64,000 nt of DNA from Arthrobacter globiformis (GTDB taxonomy: Bacteria > Actinomycetota > Actinomycetes > Actinomycetales > Micrococcaceae). This document shows, in pieces, positions 38,578 through 46,740 of the stretch. The stretch covers positions 48,287 through 112,286 of the forward strand of contig NZ_QLNP01000077.1 of the NCBI RefSeq assembly GCF_003261175.1, written 5' to 3'. The position numbers and the translations under genes are program-made. The stretch's first letter is position 1; the number at the start of each line of letters is the position of its first letter. A model generated the notes under the pieces. The model was not told the DNA's origin, made no database searches, and saw nothing but the letters and a program-made list of their open reading frames with translations.

Positions 38578-39537
38578 TCAGCGGGTGGGGCGCTTGATGA
38601 GGGTTTTGATGCCGTCGCGGAGTTTGCGCGCCACCTGGTAGGCCGCGTACCGCGGCCGGTTGACGGGCAGGTCCCAGGTACCGGGGTAGGCGATCTCGCG
38701 CCCGCCGAACGACTTCTTGAACGCGGTGAACCCTGCCCACTTGTGGTCGGGCTCCCCGGCCGGGGCGACGCCCCACAGGTCCACGTGCTTCAGGCCCTTC
38801 TCCTGGGCATCTGCCATGAGCGTCACCAGGAGGGGGATGCCGGCGCTGAGCTTGCGGTGGGTGTCATCCATGGCCGCGTGGGCGTACGTCCGGGTGTCCG
38901 CCGAATCGTAGGCCAGCGCTGCCGCCACCGGGCCGCCGTGCAGGTCGGCGATGAACAGTGTCGCCGCGCCCGCGGGCATGAGGGACTCGGCCACCTGCGT
39001 CAGGTACTCGTCGCTTTGCGGTTTGAAGCCGTTCCGCCGCGCCGTCATATGGAGGAAGTTCAGCAGCACGCGGATGTCTTCGGGGTCCTGCGTGGAGCGG
39101 AACGTCACGCCCTTCTTGTGGATGTTCCGGTACAGGTTGCGGTTGACCGGCTTCATCTCGGCCAGGACCTCCTTGAAGTCCCGGTCCAGGTCCACGATCC
39201 AGCTAAGTTCGGGCTGCTGGTTGACCGGGGCAGGCTGCAGGCCCCGGCTCCGCAGAGCATCCGGCGCACTCGAAGGATCCAGGCCGGCAGTGACCGGCTC
39301 GATCCGGATGAAGACGGCGCCGCAGGACGCGGCCAGCCGCCGGAGGGCGGCCAGCGCGGCGTCGAACGCCTCGACTGATTCGGCCACCGGGCCGTAAGGC
39401 GCATACAGGACCTTGCCCGCGGGATTCTTTTCCTCGATGGCCAGGAAGCTCCAGCCGGGACCGGACTGCCGGTGCACGCGGCGTCCCAGTGACTTCTGGA
39501 AATCCTCCCAGGCCTTCGTTTGCAGGAAGTACTCCAC
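38578..39537 (-). CDS. FemABX-family peptidyltransferase (lipid II:glycine/alanine transferase type)
   Basis: Transfers an amino acid from aminoacyl-tRNA to the peptidoglycan precursor. The Fem pattern is visible: FLQTKAWEDFQKSLG at the start, VLYAPYGPVAE, then KPVNRNLYRNIHKKGVTFR in the middle, ATLFIADLHGGPVAAAL, and the C-terminal VDLWGVAPAGEPDHKWAGFTAFKKSFGG-type block. About 319 residues from GTG at 39537, five bases after manA ends; a long open frame upstream is the manA shadow. It is likely co-transcribed with manA. The exact amino acid is not predictable. Confidence 0.88.
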   Translation of the reverse strand: MEYFLQTKAWEDFQKSLGRRVHRQSGPGWSFLAIEEKNPAGKVLYAPYGPVAESVEAFDAALAALRRLAASCGAVFIRIEPVTAGLDPSSAPDALRSRGLQPAPVNQQPELSWIVDLDRDFKEVLAEMKPVNRNLYRNIHKKGVTFRSTQDPEDIRVLLNFLHMTARRNGFKPQSDEYLTQVAESLMPAGAATLFIADLHGGPVAAALAYDSADTRTYAHAAMDDTHRKLSAGIPLLVTLMADAQEKGLKHVDLWGVAPAGEPDHKWAGFTAFKKSFGGREIAYPGTWDLPVNRPRYAAYQVARKLRDGIKTLIKRPTR

Positions 39538-39542
39538 GGCGT

Positions 39543-40799
39543 TCAGGCCTTCATCGAGGTGGTCACGGCAAAGGCCACGGCGTTCTCCAGGGCCCCGGAC
39601 ACGGGATGGACGTTGACGGGCGCGTCGGCGGCCGGCAGGAAGGCGCTCGCGCCGCGGTCCAGCTGCAGGTCGCCCTTCGGCGAGTCGAGGATCACGGACC
39701 CGGCCACGACAATGATTACCGCGGCGCCCGACTGTGCCAGCGGAACGGGTTCGCCATCCGGCAGCAGTTCGATCCGCTGGAGCTGGAACTCGCGGAACGG
39801 CGGGCAGTACAGTTCCTGCCCGAGCTCGGAGGTTTCCGGCCGCAGCATGGGGACGCCCACCGATTCGAAGGCGATGGTGTTCAGCAGCTCGGGAATGTCG
39901 ATGAACTTGGGCGTCAGTCCGCCGCGGAGCACATTGTCCGAGGATGCCATCACCTCGACGCCGAGTCCGTACAGGTAGGCGTGCACGTTTCCGGCCGGCA
40001 GATACACCGCTTCGCCCGGCTCCAGCGACAGCCGGTTGAGCAGCAGGGAGATCAGGACGCCGGGGTCGCCGGGGTACTCGCCGTGAAGGCTCAGCACCGT
40101 GGAAAGCTCCTGCTGGTAGGGCGCCATGGGTGCACCCGAGGCCAGCACGTCCACCACCCTGGACGTGGCTTCCTGGATTGCCCCGCCCCCGGCGATCAGC
40201 CGTTCGAACGCGGACCTCAGCGCCGTGGCCTCGTCGGGCTGCGAGAGGTCCTCGATGACGTCCTTCAAGAGCTGCGGCACACCGTTGCCGGGGAGTTCCA
40301 GGCAGCCTGCCAGGTGGAGGAAGATGTCGCGGGACTTCTCCGGTGCACGGAAACCGCACAGCGCATCGAACGGGGTCAGCGCGAAGATCATTTCCGGTTT
40401 GTGGTTGTCGTCCCGGTAATTGCGGTGCGCGGCACCGGCCGGCACGCCGTCGGCATTCTCGCGGGCGAAGCCGGCTTGAGCCTGGTCGAGGCTCGGGTGC
40501 ACCTGAAGCGACAGCGGCTTGGCAGCGGCGAGGATCTTGGCCAGGAACGGCAGGCGCGGCCCGAATTCGGCCACCGACTCAGATCCCAGAAAATGTTCCG
40601 GGTCCTCGCCGATGAGCGCGTTCAGCGGTGCCGTCGTGCCGTCCGGCCGCTTCGCCACCGACGGCGAGTCAGGGTGCGCGCCGATCCACAGCTCAGCTTC
40701 CGGTCCGCCCGACGCCGGCCGGCCGAGCAGGCCGGCGATCGCCGTCGTCGACCCCCAGGCATACGGCCGGAGGACGTTGTCGATTTCGTACAAAGCCAA
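39543..40799 (-). CDS. manA: Mannose-6-phosphate isomerase, class I
   Basis: Zinc enzyme interconverting fructose 6-phosphate and mannose 6-phosphate, supplying mannose for glycolipids and for protein O-mannosylation (a PMT gene is at 59635). Zinc ligands are visible in order: Gln99 and His101 (SLQVHP), Glu136 (HKPEM), and a histidine near 258 (GNVHAYLYGLGVEVMA). 418 residues, full length. Start: ATG just after an LCP gene on the same strand, 36 bases away. The femX-like gene follows closely. Confidence 0.94.
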   Translation of the reverse strand: MALYEIDNVLRPYAWGSTTAIAGLLGRPASGGPEAELWIGAHPDSPSVAKRPDGTTAPLNALIGEDPEHFLGSESVAEFGPRLPFLAKILAAAKPLSLQVHPSLDQAQAGFARENADGVPAGAAHRNYRDDNHKPEMIFALTPFDALCGFRAPEKSRDIFLHLAGCLELPGNGVPQLLKDVIEDLSQPDEATALRSAFERLIAGGGAIQEATSRVVDVLASGAPMAPYQQELSTVLSLHGEYPGDPGVLISLLLNRLSLEPGEAVYLPAGNVHAYLYGLGVEVMASSDNVLRGGLTPKFIDIPELLNTIAFESVGVPMLRPETSELGQELYCPPFREFQLQRIELLPDGEPVPLAQSGAAVIIVVAGSVILDSPKGDLQLDRGASAFLPAADAPVNVHPVSGALENAVAFAVTTSMKA

Positions 40800-40835
40800 G
40801 TGTCCTTCTCTCTTGCAGCAGGTGAAGCTAAAGGC

Positions 40836-42500
40836 TTAGAGGGCAGCGCACTGGCCGTTGGTGGCCACGAGGTCGCGGATGGCCTGCTCGTTTCCCTCGC
40901 GCTTGAACTGGTTCAGCATCTGCTCCGTGATCGGTTCCCCCTCGGGGGTGGTGGTCACCGGGGTGAAGTCCGACGACGACGATGGTGACGGTGAGGGGGT
41001 TGTGGCCGGAAGACCCGCCAAGGGAGCTGCCGCCGGACCCGCCGCGGAGAGCCCGCTGCCTGGCACGGAACTTGGCTGCAGCATGGCGTCCTGCAGCCCG
41101 GCGTCGGCCGCAGCGGCGGCTGGCGACGATTCGGAGCTGGCGGACGCGAGCAGCTTCTTGACACGGTCATGGATCTGGTCGAAGTCGGGCACCGTGGAGA
41201 AGGACGCGTCGAAGTCCGGCGGCCCGATGGTGAGCCGCTTGACGTCCGTGCCCTTGGCCTTCATGGCCAAATCCACGAAGCTGCCGAGCTGGCTGGAGGA
41301 GATGTTGGAATCCACCACCTTGGTGCCGGCGTTGGCGATGTCCTCGAACTTTGCCAGCAGGGTTGCGGGGTCCAGCTGTTTCAGCATGGCCTGCTGCACG
41401 CACTGCTGCCGCGCGATCCGGGCGTAATCGTCCACGAACTCGCGGGACCTGCCGTACCAGAGGGCCTGGAAGCCGTTGAGCTTCTGGTCGCCGGCCGGGA
41501 TCCAGCCGTCGGGCATGCCGTGGATGCCGTTGGCCTCATCGACCATCGGCCCGCTGATGGGCACCCAGCCGCCGGCCTTGATCCGGATGCCGCCCATCGC
41601 GTCGATCAGCTTCGCGAAGCCGTCCATGTCCACCAGCACGTAGGCCTGCACGGTAATCCCGAGCGTGCCGGACACCGCTTCCAGGGTTGCCTGCGCTCCG
41701 GGGTCGGCGACGCCGGGGTAGAGGTCCTTGTGTTCGTTGGTGACCTCGGTGTTGATGGCGTTGATGAGGCATTCGTCGCCGCAGTTGTAGCCCTCGGGAT
41801 AGATCTGCCGCATGGGCGAACCCTCGCTGAACTGGGCGTTCTGCAGGTTCCGCGGCACCGAGATGATGGCGGTCTGGCCGGACTTGGCATCGACGCTGAG
41901 CACGGACAGGCTGTCCGGGCGGCGTCCGGTGCGGTCGGCACCCGCATCGCCGCCCATCATGAGGAAGTTGTAGCGGCCGTCGACGGGGTCAATGGCCGGT
42001 CCGGCGTTGAAGATGCTGCCGATCGCATTCCGGCTGACATTGAGCAGGTAGGCGGCGTAGCCCAGCGATCCGCTGCTCACCACCATGGCCAGAACAAGCG
42101 CAATCACGACGGCGGGCCTCATCCGGGCGGGCAGCAGCACCGGCCGGATAAGGCGCAGGGTGTTCACGAACAGCAGCAGCCAGCCCACCGCCAGCGCGGC
42201 AAGGACCAGGACGATGAGCAGCGAGGCCACCGGATTGGTGATGATGTTGATCAGCAGGGTCCGGTTGGTGAACAGCAGTACCAGGGCAAGGACCGCGAGC
42301 AGCCAGGCGCCCAGCGTCACGCGCAGGGCGATCCGGCCGATCTTGCGGTCCCCGGCCACGATCTGCGCGCTGCCGGGCACCAGCAGCGTGAGTAGGATCA
42401 GCAGGAACGCGCGCTTGGTGCGCACAGGTTCGGCGGCACTCGACGGGTTACGGACGGGATCCGTCAGGAGCCCCTGGGACGGCAGTTCGTTATTGGACAT
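40836..42500 (-). CDS. LytR-CpsA-Psr (LCP) family cell wall polymer ligase
   Basis: Attaches teichoic or other glycopolymers from lipid carriers to peptidoglycan. Unusually for LCP proteins it has about four N-terminal membrane helices (residues about 28-155) rather than one. The LCP domain follows with NFLMMGGDAGADRTGRRPDSL (Asp/Arg diphosphate site), IISVPRNLQ, YVLVDMDGFAKLIDAMGGI, and KLNGFQALWYGRSREFVDDYARIARQQ. A Pro/Ser/Ala-rich C-terminal tail of about 90 residues ends in a charged helix. Upstream purE is on the same strand, ten bases away. 554 residues. Confidence 0.92.
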   Translation of the reverse strand: MSNNELPSQGLLTDPVRNPSSAAEPVRTKRAFLLILLTLLVPGSAQIVAGDRKIGRIALRVTLGAWLLAVLALVLLFTNRTLLINIITNPVASLLIVLVLAALAVGWLLLFVNTLRLIRPVLLPARMRPAVVIALVLAMVVSSGSLGYAAYLLNVSRNAIGSIFNAGPAIDPVDGRYNFLMMGGDAGADRTGRRPDSLSVLSVDAKSGQTAIISVPRNLQNAQFSEGSPMRQIYPEGYNCGDECLINAINTEVTNEHKDLYPGVADPGAQATLEAVSGTLGITVQAYVLVDMDGFAKLIDAMGGIRIKAGGWVPISGPMVDEANGIHGMPDGWIPAGDQKLNGFQALWYGRSREFVDDYARIARQQCVQQAMLKQLDPATLLAKFEDIANAGTKVVDSNISSSQLGSFVDLAMKAKGTDVKRLTIGPPDFDASFSTVPDFDQIHDRVKKLLASASSESSPAAAAADAGLQDAMLQPSSVPGSGLSAAGPAAAPLAGLPATTPSPSPSSSSDFTPVTTTPEGEPITEQMLNQFKREGNEQAIRDLVATNGQCAAL

Positions 42501-42509
42501 GGCAGATCC

Positions 42510-43097
42510 CTATCGGCTGCTCCGCAGAGCCACGTTTGCGTCGGAGAAGACTTCGTTGACTTTCTGGCGGAGGTTGGCGCCTTTTCGGCTGGCCACGTCG
42601 TTGAGTTCCTGGGCGAAGTCCAGGAGCTCCGTGCGGAGGCGGGCGGAGAGGTCGTCGGTGCCGGAAGCCAGCATGCGGACGGCGAGCAGGCCAGCGTTCC
42701 GGGCTCCGGCAATGGAGACCGTGGCCACCGGAACCCCGGCGGGCATCTGCACGATGGAGAGCAGGGAATCCATGCCGTCCAGCGTCTTCAGCGGAACCGG
42801 AACGCCGATCACGGGCAGGGGAGTGACGGAAGCGAGCATGCCCGGAAGGTGTGCGGCACCGCCGGCGCCGGCAATGATCACACGGAGGCCGCGCTCGTGG
42901 GCCGTCTGCCCGTAGCGGATCATCTCCGTGGGCATGCGGTGGGCGGAGACAACATCCGCCTCGAACGGAATGCCGAACTCGGCCAGGGCGTCAGCCGCCG
43001 CCTCCATGACGGGCCAGTCCGAATCCGAGCCCATGACGAGGCCTACGAGGGGAGCGGGGGCGCCGGTTTCCGGTGCTGCATCGGATACGGGGCTCAT
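42510..43097 (-). CDS. purE: N5-carboxyaminoimidazole ribonucleotide mutase
   Basis: Second step of bacterial CAIR formation in purine synthesis. The class I PurE motifs are all present: [12 protein letters not shown] at residues 23-34, SAHRMP at 51-56 with the catalytic histidine, and [12 protein letters not shown] near 78-89. About 25 extra N-terminal residues precede the usual start of the fold. The ATG overlaps the purK stop (ATGA), so the two enzymes, which act consecutively on an unstable intermediate, are made together. Confidence 0.96.
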   Translation of the reverse strand: MSPVSDAAPETGAPAPLVGLVMGSDSDWPVMEAAADALAEFGIPFEADVVSAHRMPTEMIRYGQTAHERGLRVIIAGAGGAAHLPGMLASVTPLPVIGVPVPLKTLDGMDSLLSIVQMPAGVPVATVSIAGARNAGLLAVRMLASGTDDLSARLRTELLDFAQELNDVASRKGANLRQKVNEVFSDANVALRSSR

Positions 43098-44287
43098 GGG
43101 GTCTCCTCGGTGGTGCCTGTTGCCGCGGACGGCAGTCTGCCGTCACGGATGATGTTAGCCACGGTGGTGGCGCGCTGCCGGAGGGAGTCGACGTCCGCGG
43201 CGGACGCGCCCACCATGTTCACGTGGCCGATTTTCCGGCCCGGCCGCACGGACTTGCCGTAGCAGTGGACCTTTGCGGCCGGTTCCGCCGCCAGCGCAGT
43301 GGGGAACGCGGAGAAAAGGTCCTGGTTGTCGCCGCCCAGGAAGTTCTTCATCACCGCAACCTGGCCCAGGACGTCGGTCGCGCCGAGCGGCAGGTTCAGG
43401 ACAGCCCGCAGGTGCTGTTCGAACTGGCTGGTGACGGAGCCGTCCTGAGTCCAGTGTCCCGTGTTGTGGGGGCGCATCGCCAATTCGTTGATCAGGAATC
43501 CGGCGCCGGTGCCGGGCGTCTCGAACATTTCCACGGCCATGACGCCGGTGACGCCGAGTTCATTGGCGATCCGGAGGGCAGCCTCTTCGGCGGCTGCAGC
43601 CACCTCAACGGAAATGTTCTGTGCCGGTGCGATCACTTCGTCGCAGACGCCGTCCACCTGGATGGTGTGGACCACGGGCCAGGCACGGGACGCCCCGTCC
43701 GGGGTGCGGGCCACGAGCGCGGAGAGCTCACGGCTGAACTCCACCTTGGCCTCGGCGAGGAGCGGGCTCATGGCCTCGAACCAGTCGGCGGTTTCCGCGG
43801 CTTCCTCCGGGGAGCGCACGATGCGTACGCCCTTTCCGTCGTAGCCGCCGCGCGGGGTCTTGAGCACCACGGGCCAGCCGATCCGGTCCCCGAAGCGAAC
43901 CAGGCCGGCGACGTCGTCCACTTCGGCCCACTCGGGGTTGGGCAGTTCGAGCCGGTCGATGGCCGCGCGCATAACCAGCTTGTCCTGGGCGTTGATCAGC
44001 GCGTCCGGCCCGGGCTGGACGTTCACCCCGGCTTCGATCAGGGCATAGAGGTGATCCCCCGGGACGTGCTCGTGGTCAAAGGTCATCACATCCAGGCCCT
44101 TGGAGAATTCCATCAGGGCCGCGAGATCCTTGTAGTCGCCCACGGGGGCATTGGGGACAGCGGAGACCGCGGATACGTCTTCGCCCTCAGCCAAAACACG
44201 GAGTTCAAAGCCCAGGGCAGTGGCGGCAGGGGCCATCATGCGCGCAAGCTGGCCGCCGCCAACCACGCCGATTACTGGAAAAGTCAC
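43094..44287 (-). CDS. purK: N5-carboxyaminoimidazole ribonucleotide synthase
   Basis: ATP-grasp enzyme that carboxylates AIR with bicarbonate and ATP. The start [12 protein letters not shown] is the PurK N-terminal nucleotide-like motif, followed by [10 protein letters not shown], the [14 protein letters not shown] glycine-rich ATP loop, and [12 protein letters not shown] near residue 275. 397 residues, full length. First gene of the purK-purE pair; the LCP gene ten bases after purE may also be in the transcript. Divergent from the GtrA gene, with a 195-base gap that holds both promoters. Confidence 0.95.
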   Translation of the reverse strand: MTFPVIGVVGGGQLARMMAPAATALGFELRVLAEGEDVSAVSAVPNAPVGDYKDLAALMEFSKGLDVMTFDHEHVPGDHLYALIEAGVNVQPGPDALINAQDKLVMRAAIDRLELPNPEWAEVDDVAGLVRFGDRIGWPVVLKTPRGGYDGKGVRIVRSPEEAAETADWFEAMSPLLAEAKVEFSRELSALVARTPDGASRAWPVVHTIQVDGVCDEVIAPAQNISVEVAAAAEEAALRIANELGVTGVMAVEMFETPGTGAGFLINELAMRPHNTGHWTQDGSVTSQFEQHLRAVLNLPLGATDVLGQVAVMKNFLGGDNQDLFSAFPTALAAEPAAKVHCYGKSVRPGRKIGHVNMVGASAADVDSLRQRATTVANIIRDGRLPSAATGTTEETP

Positions 44288-44482
44288 ATCTTCCAGCCTA
44301 CAGAAAAGGAGCGCGGTTGCCGTCTTTCATGGCTGTGAAGGTCCCGAAGTCGCCCGATTTTGGTGGCACGGCTGCTGATGGGACCGTCCAGCGCGGGGCG
44401 CTTTGAGGTTACTCCCGGCAAACGGCGCTAAAATGGGAGCTTGGCCCATCGGCCCCCACTATTCAGACGGCCACGGAGGGTC

Positions 44483-45049
44483 ATGATTAACACACTTGCA
44501 GAGCGCATCCGGGGACTCGCCTCGCTTTTCTGGCGCGAGGTGGCAAAGTTCGGTGCCGTGGGCGGTGTGGCGTTTGTCATTGACAACGGGCTGACTTACT
44601 ACCTGATGCACGGACCCATGACGGACAGCGAGGCCAAGGCCCGCTTTGTGGGTGCCACCGTGGCCACCGTGTTTTCCTGGATCGCCAACCGTCTCTGGAC
44701 CTTCCGGCACCGCCGCCAGGCCAACGTCCTGCGTGAATTCCTGATGTTCATCCTGATCAACGGCATCGGCATCGGCATCTCCACCGGATTCACGGCCCTG
44801 GCGAAGTATTCGCTGGGCGTGACGGACAAGAACATGCTTTTCGCCGCGGGCGTGGTGGGCATTCTGGTCGCCACGGTGGTGCGCTTCTTTGCCTACCGGT
44901 TCCTCGTGTTCAACCAGGAACTGGACCAGGAGCCGGAGTTCTCGCACGACCACGAGATCATCGAGGTCCACCAGCACTCAGCCAAACCGGCTCAGCGCGT
45001 TCTGGAACCGGACGTGGACGAACCCGAGCGGCCGGTCCGGCCGAGCTAG
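44483..45049 (+). CDS. GtrA-family membrane protein
   Basis: A 188-residue protein with four membrane helices: KFGAVGGVAFVIDNGLTYYL at the start, then TVATVFSWIANRLWTFRHRR, the family's most conserved block, and two further helices ending in RFFAYRFLVFN. GtrA proteins move polyprenyl-linked sugars across the membrane for surface glycan synthesis. ATG at 44483 is preferred because GGAGGG lies just upstream; the frame extends back to 44441. The C-terminus is a charged His/Glu-rich cytoplasmic tail of about 45 residues. Confidence 0.9.
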   Translation: MINTLAERIRGLASLFWREVAKFGAVGGVAFVIDNGLTYYLMHGPMTDSEAKARFVGATVATVFSWIANRLWTFRHRRQANVLREFLMFILINGIGIGISTGFTALAKYSLGVTDKNMLFAAGVVGILVATVVRFFAYRFLVFNQELDQEPEFSHDHEIIEVHQHSAKPAQRVLEPDVDEPERPVRPS

Positions 45050-45101
45050 TTCAGGCAGCCCGGCTCCGTCCGGCGAAGGCAGTACCGGAACGGCAGCCAG
45101 C

Positions 45102-45800
45102 TCACTCGCCGTGGATCCGCTCGGCAGTCAGAAGCTTGTCCGTCAACTCGACGTCGCCGTGGACCAGGACCACCGAGCCGTCACTCTTCCACGCGCCCAG
45201 CGCGTTGGCCAGCGCCGCCTCGAGGCCGTCGGCGGCGCGCACCAGGAGCCGCGCGCTCGGCTCGTGTCCCGCGGCAAACTCCGCCAGGAGGGCCTCGTGC
45301 CGGACGGCTGCACCTTCCGAGTTCCGGACGGCGGGCGATACCGGGTCGGGGTCGTTGTGGGCCATGAACACGTCACCGTGGGACCGGACCTCCGCGGCGT
45401 AGTCGAGAACTCCGGCAGGCAAGTCGCCGGGCCACCGCATCGCCAGAGCGGGTAGCGGAACGGCGACGACGGCGTCGAATCCGTTTCCGGCTGCGTCCGG
45501 TTCGGACGTGGCGAGCAAGTCGGCATCGCCGGATCCGAGGACCACCTCCATGCCCAGTTGCCAGGCGGCGAGGGCCCAGATAATTGACTTCCAGTGCGCG
45601 GGAAGGTCCAGGCGGAGCCGCATTCCGGGCTCGGCGTCGAGTTCGTCCTGGAGCAGGTTGCTGGTCTTTGCGACCCAGTTGTCCAGCACGCGCCCGGAGA
45701 GTTCCACGCGCTCGGCATCGGGCCCGTACCAGGTCAGGCGCGGGGAAGTGGAGTGGCCCGAGCGCAGGGCCGTCATCAGATCAGTGGCCGGGATGTTCAT
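45102..45800 (-). CDS. TIGR03089-family protein
   Basis: Actinobacterial protein of unknown function related to the N-terminal part of AMP-dependent ligases. Recognisable pieces are PRLTWYGPDAERVELSGRVLDNWVAKTSNLL and WKSIIWALAAWQLGMEVVL, which correspond to the acyl-adenylate enzyme opening, but the AMP-binding P-loop (STGxxTGxPKG type) and the catalytic C-terminus are absent. It therefore probably does not adenylate. ATG at 45800 gives 232 residues; the frame extends upstream to 45842. It converges with the GtrA gene 52 bases away. Confidence 0.85.
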   Translation of the reverse strand: MNIPATDLMTALRSGHSTSPRLTWYGPDAERVELSGRVLDNWVAKTSNLLQDELDAEPGMRLRLDLPAHWKSIIWALAAWQLGMEVVLGSGDADLLATSEPDAAGNGFDAVVAVPLPALAMRWPGDLPAGVLDYAAEVRSHGDVFMAHNDPDPVSPAVRNSEGAAVRHEALLAEFAAGHEPSARLLVRAADGLEAALANALGAWKSDGSVVLVHGDVELTDKLLTAERIHGE

Positions 45801-46029
45801 GGCTTCATCTTGCCACGCCTTCTTGCGTGATCTCCGGCACAACAGTTTGTAACATCGTTTGCCTTACCGGTGCAGCTGACGGCAGAATTGCCGGAATTGT
45901 GCGTGCGCCGAGCAGCATAGTAAGGTTGCTGTCAAATTTTCCGTGGCCGTCGAGCGGGGCAAGCAAAAAATTCCCGGGCGTGGCGCGCCTGCTGATTGGC
46001 GTGGACATTGATTATTATTCCGTCGCGGC

Positions 46030-46058
46030 TTGACTCCCCCTACTTACACGCGTGTAAT
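46030..46058 (+). promoter_or_regulatory. whiB-type gene promoter with an overlapping perfect palindrome
   Basis: TTGACT (46030-46035), a 17-base spacer and TGTAAT (46053-46058) make a good promoter for the WhiB gene at 46151. TTACACGCGTGTAA (46044-46057) is a 14-bp perfect palindrome lying on the spacer and -10 box, where a bound repressor would block polymerase. The rest of the 350-base gap between 45801 and 46150 shows no gene; the promoter of the leftward TIGR03089 gene must also be there. Confidence 0.7.
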
Positions 46059-46150
46059 TAGATATCGAAAAGCCGCGGCGAACTCTAAGGGACACCACGT
46101 AGTGTCCCTGAACGTCGGGCCGGGGGCCGCACTACTCAGGAGGGGACGCC

Positions 46151-46711
46151 ATGGGGCAAGCGGAGCGCATGCATGATGATGCTGTTATGGCCGGCCAGGC
46201 CACAGCAAAGTACAGGTCGCGGGGGGTACCCAGCGACTGGTACGTAGATCCGGCTGATCCGGACGCCGCAGAGCGGTACAACCAGGACACGTCTGCCTCG
46301 TTGCAGGACCAGGCCACAGCCTTCCTGGCCCAGCACGACGCCCTCCAGAACGAATCCCTGCTGGCCGGACAGCCGGAGCGGGACGACGACGATCTCGATC
46401 CCCCCATGGAGATCCGAAACCCGGCATCCTCCACGCTGGCCCAGCCGGTGTGGATCGGCTTGCCGCTGGGGCAGGATTTCGACGACGAAGGCGAGCTCGG
46501 GTGGCAGACTGACGCTCTGTGCGCCCAGACTGATCCGGAGGCTTTCTTCCCGGAAAAGGGCGGTTCCACACGGGACGCCAAGAAAGTCTGCGGAGCCTGC
46601 AGCGTGCGGTCGCAGTGCTTGGAGTACGCCCTGGCCAATGATGAACGGTTCGGGATTTGGGGTGGCCTCTCCGAGCGTGAGCGCCGACGGCTGAGGAAGC
46701 GAGCAGTCTAA
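46151..46711 (+). CDS. WhiB-family iron-sulfur transcription factor
   Basis: Actinobacterial regulator that binds a 4Fe-4S cluster and sigma factor region 4. The cluster ligands are Cys124, Cys147, Cys150 and Cys156 (C...CxxCxxxxxC), followed by GIWGG at 168-172 and the basic SERERRRLRKR tail. The 186-residue protein has an unusually long N-terminus of about 115 residues, acidic and low in structure. Start: ATG with GGAGGGG upstream. The neighbourhood (LCP, TIGR03089, purEK, ahcY) resembles that of mycobacterial whiB2/whmD, a cell division regulator; the orthology is inferred. Confidence 0.93.
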   Translation: MGQAERMHDDAVMAGQATAKYRSRGVPSDWYVDPADPDAAERYNQDTSASLQDQATAFLAQHDALQNESLLAGQPERDDDDLDPPMEIRNPASSTLAQPVWIGLPLGQDFDDEGELGWQTDALCAQTDPEAFFPEKGGSTRDAKKVCGACSVRSQCLEYALANDERFGIWGGLSERERRRLRKRAV

Positions 46712-46740
46712 TTCTTCAGGAAGTACACGTCACTGCCGTT

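Noticed and set aside
38578-40359. 593-codon frame that would fuse the FemX-like protein to an upstream region
   Set aside because: The upstream 270 codons are the shadow of manA; the Fem domain starts at about 39537.
45102-45800. Functional AMP-dependent ligase
   Set aside because: Only the opening portion of the fold is present; the phosphate-binding loop and C-terminal catalytic domain are missing.
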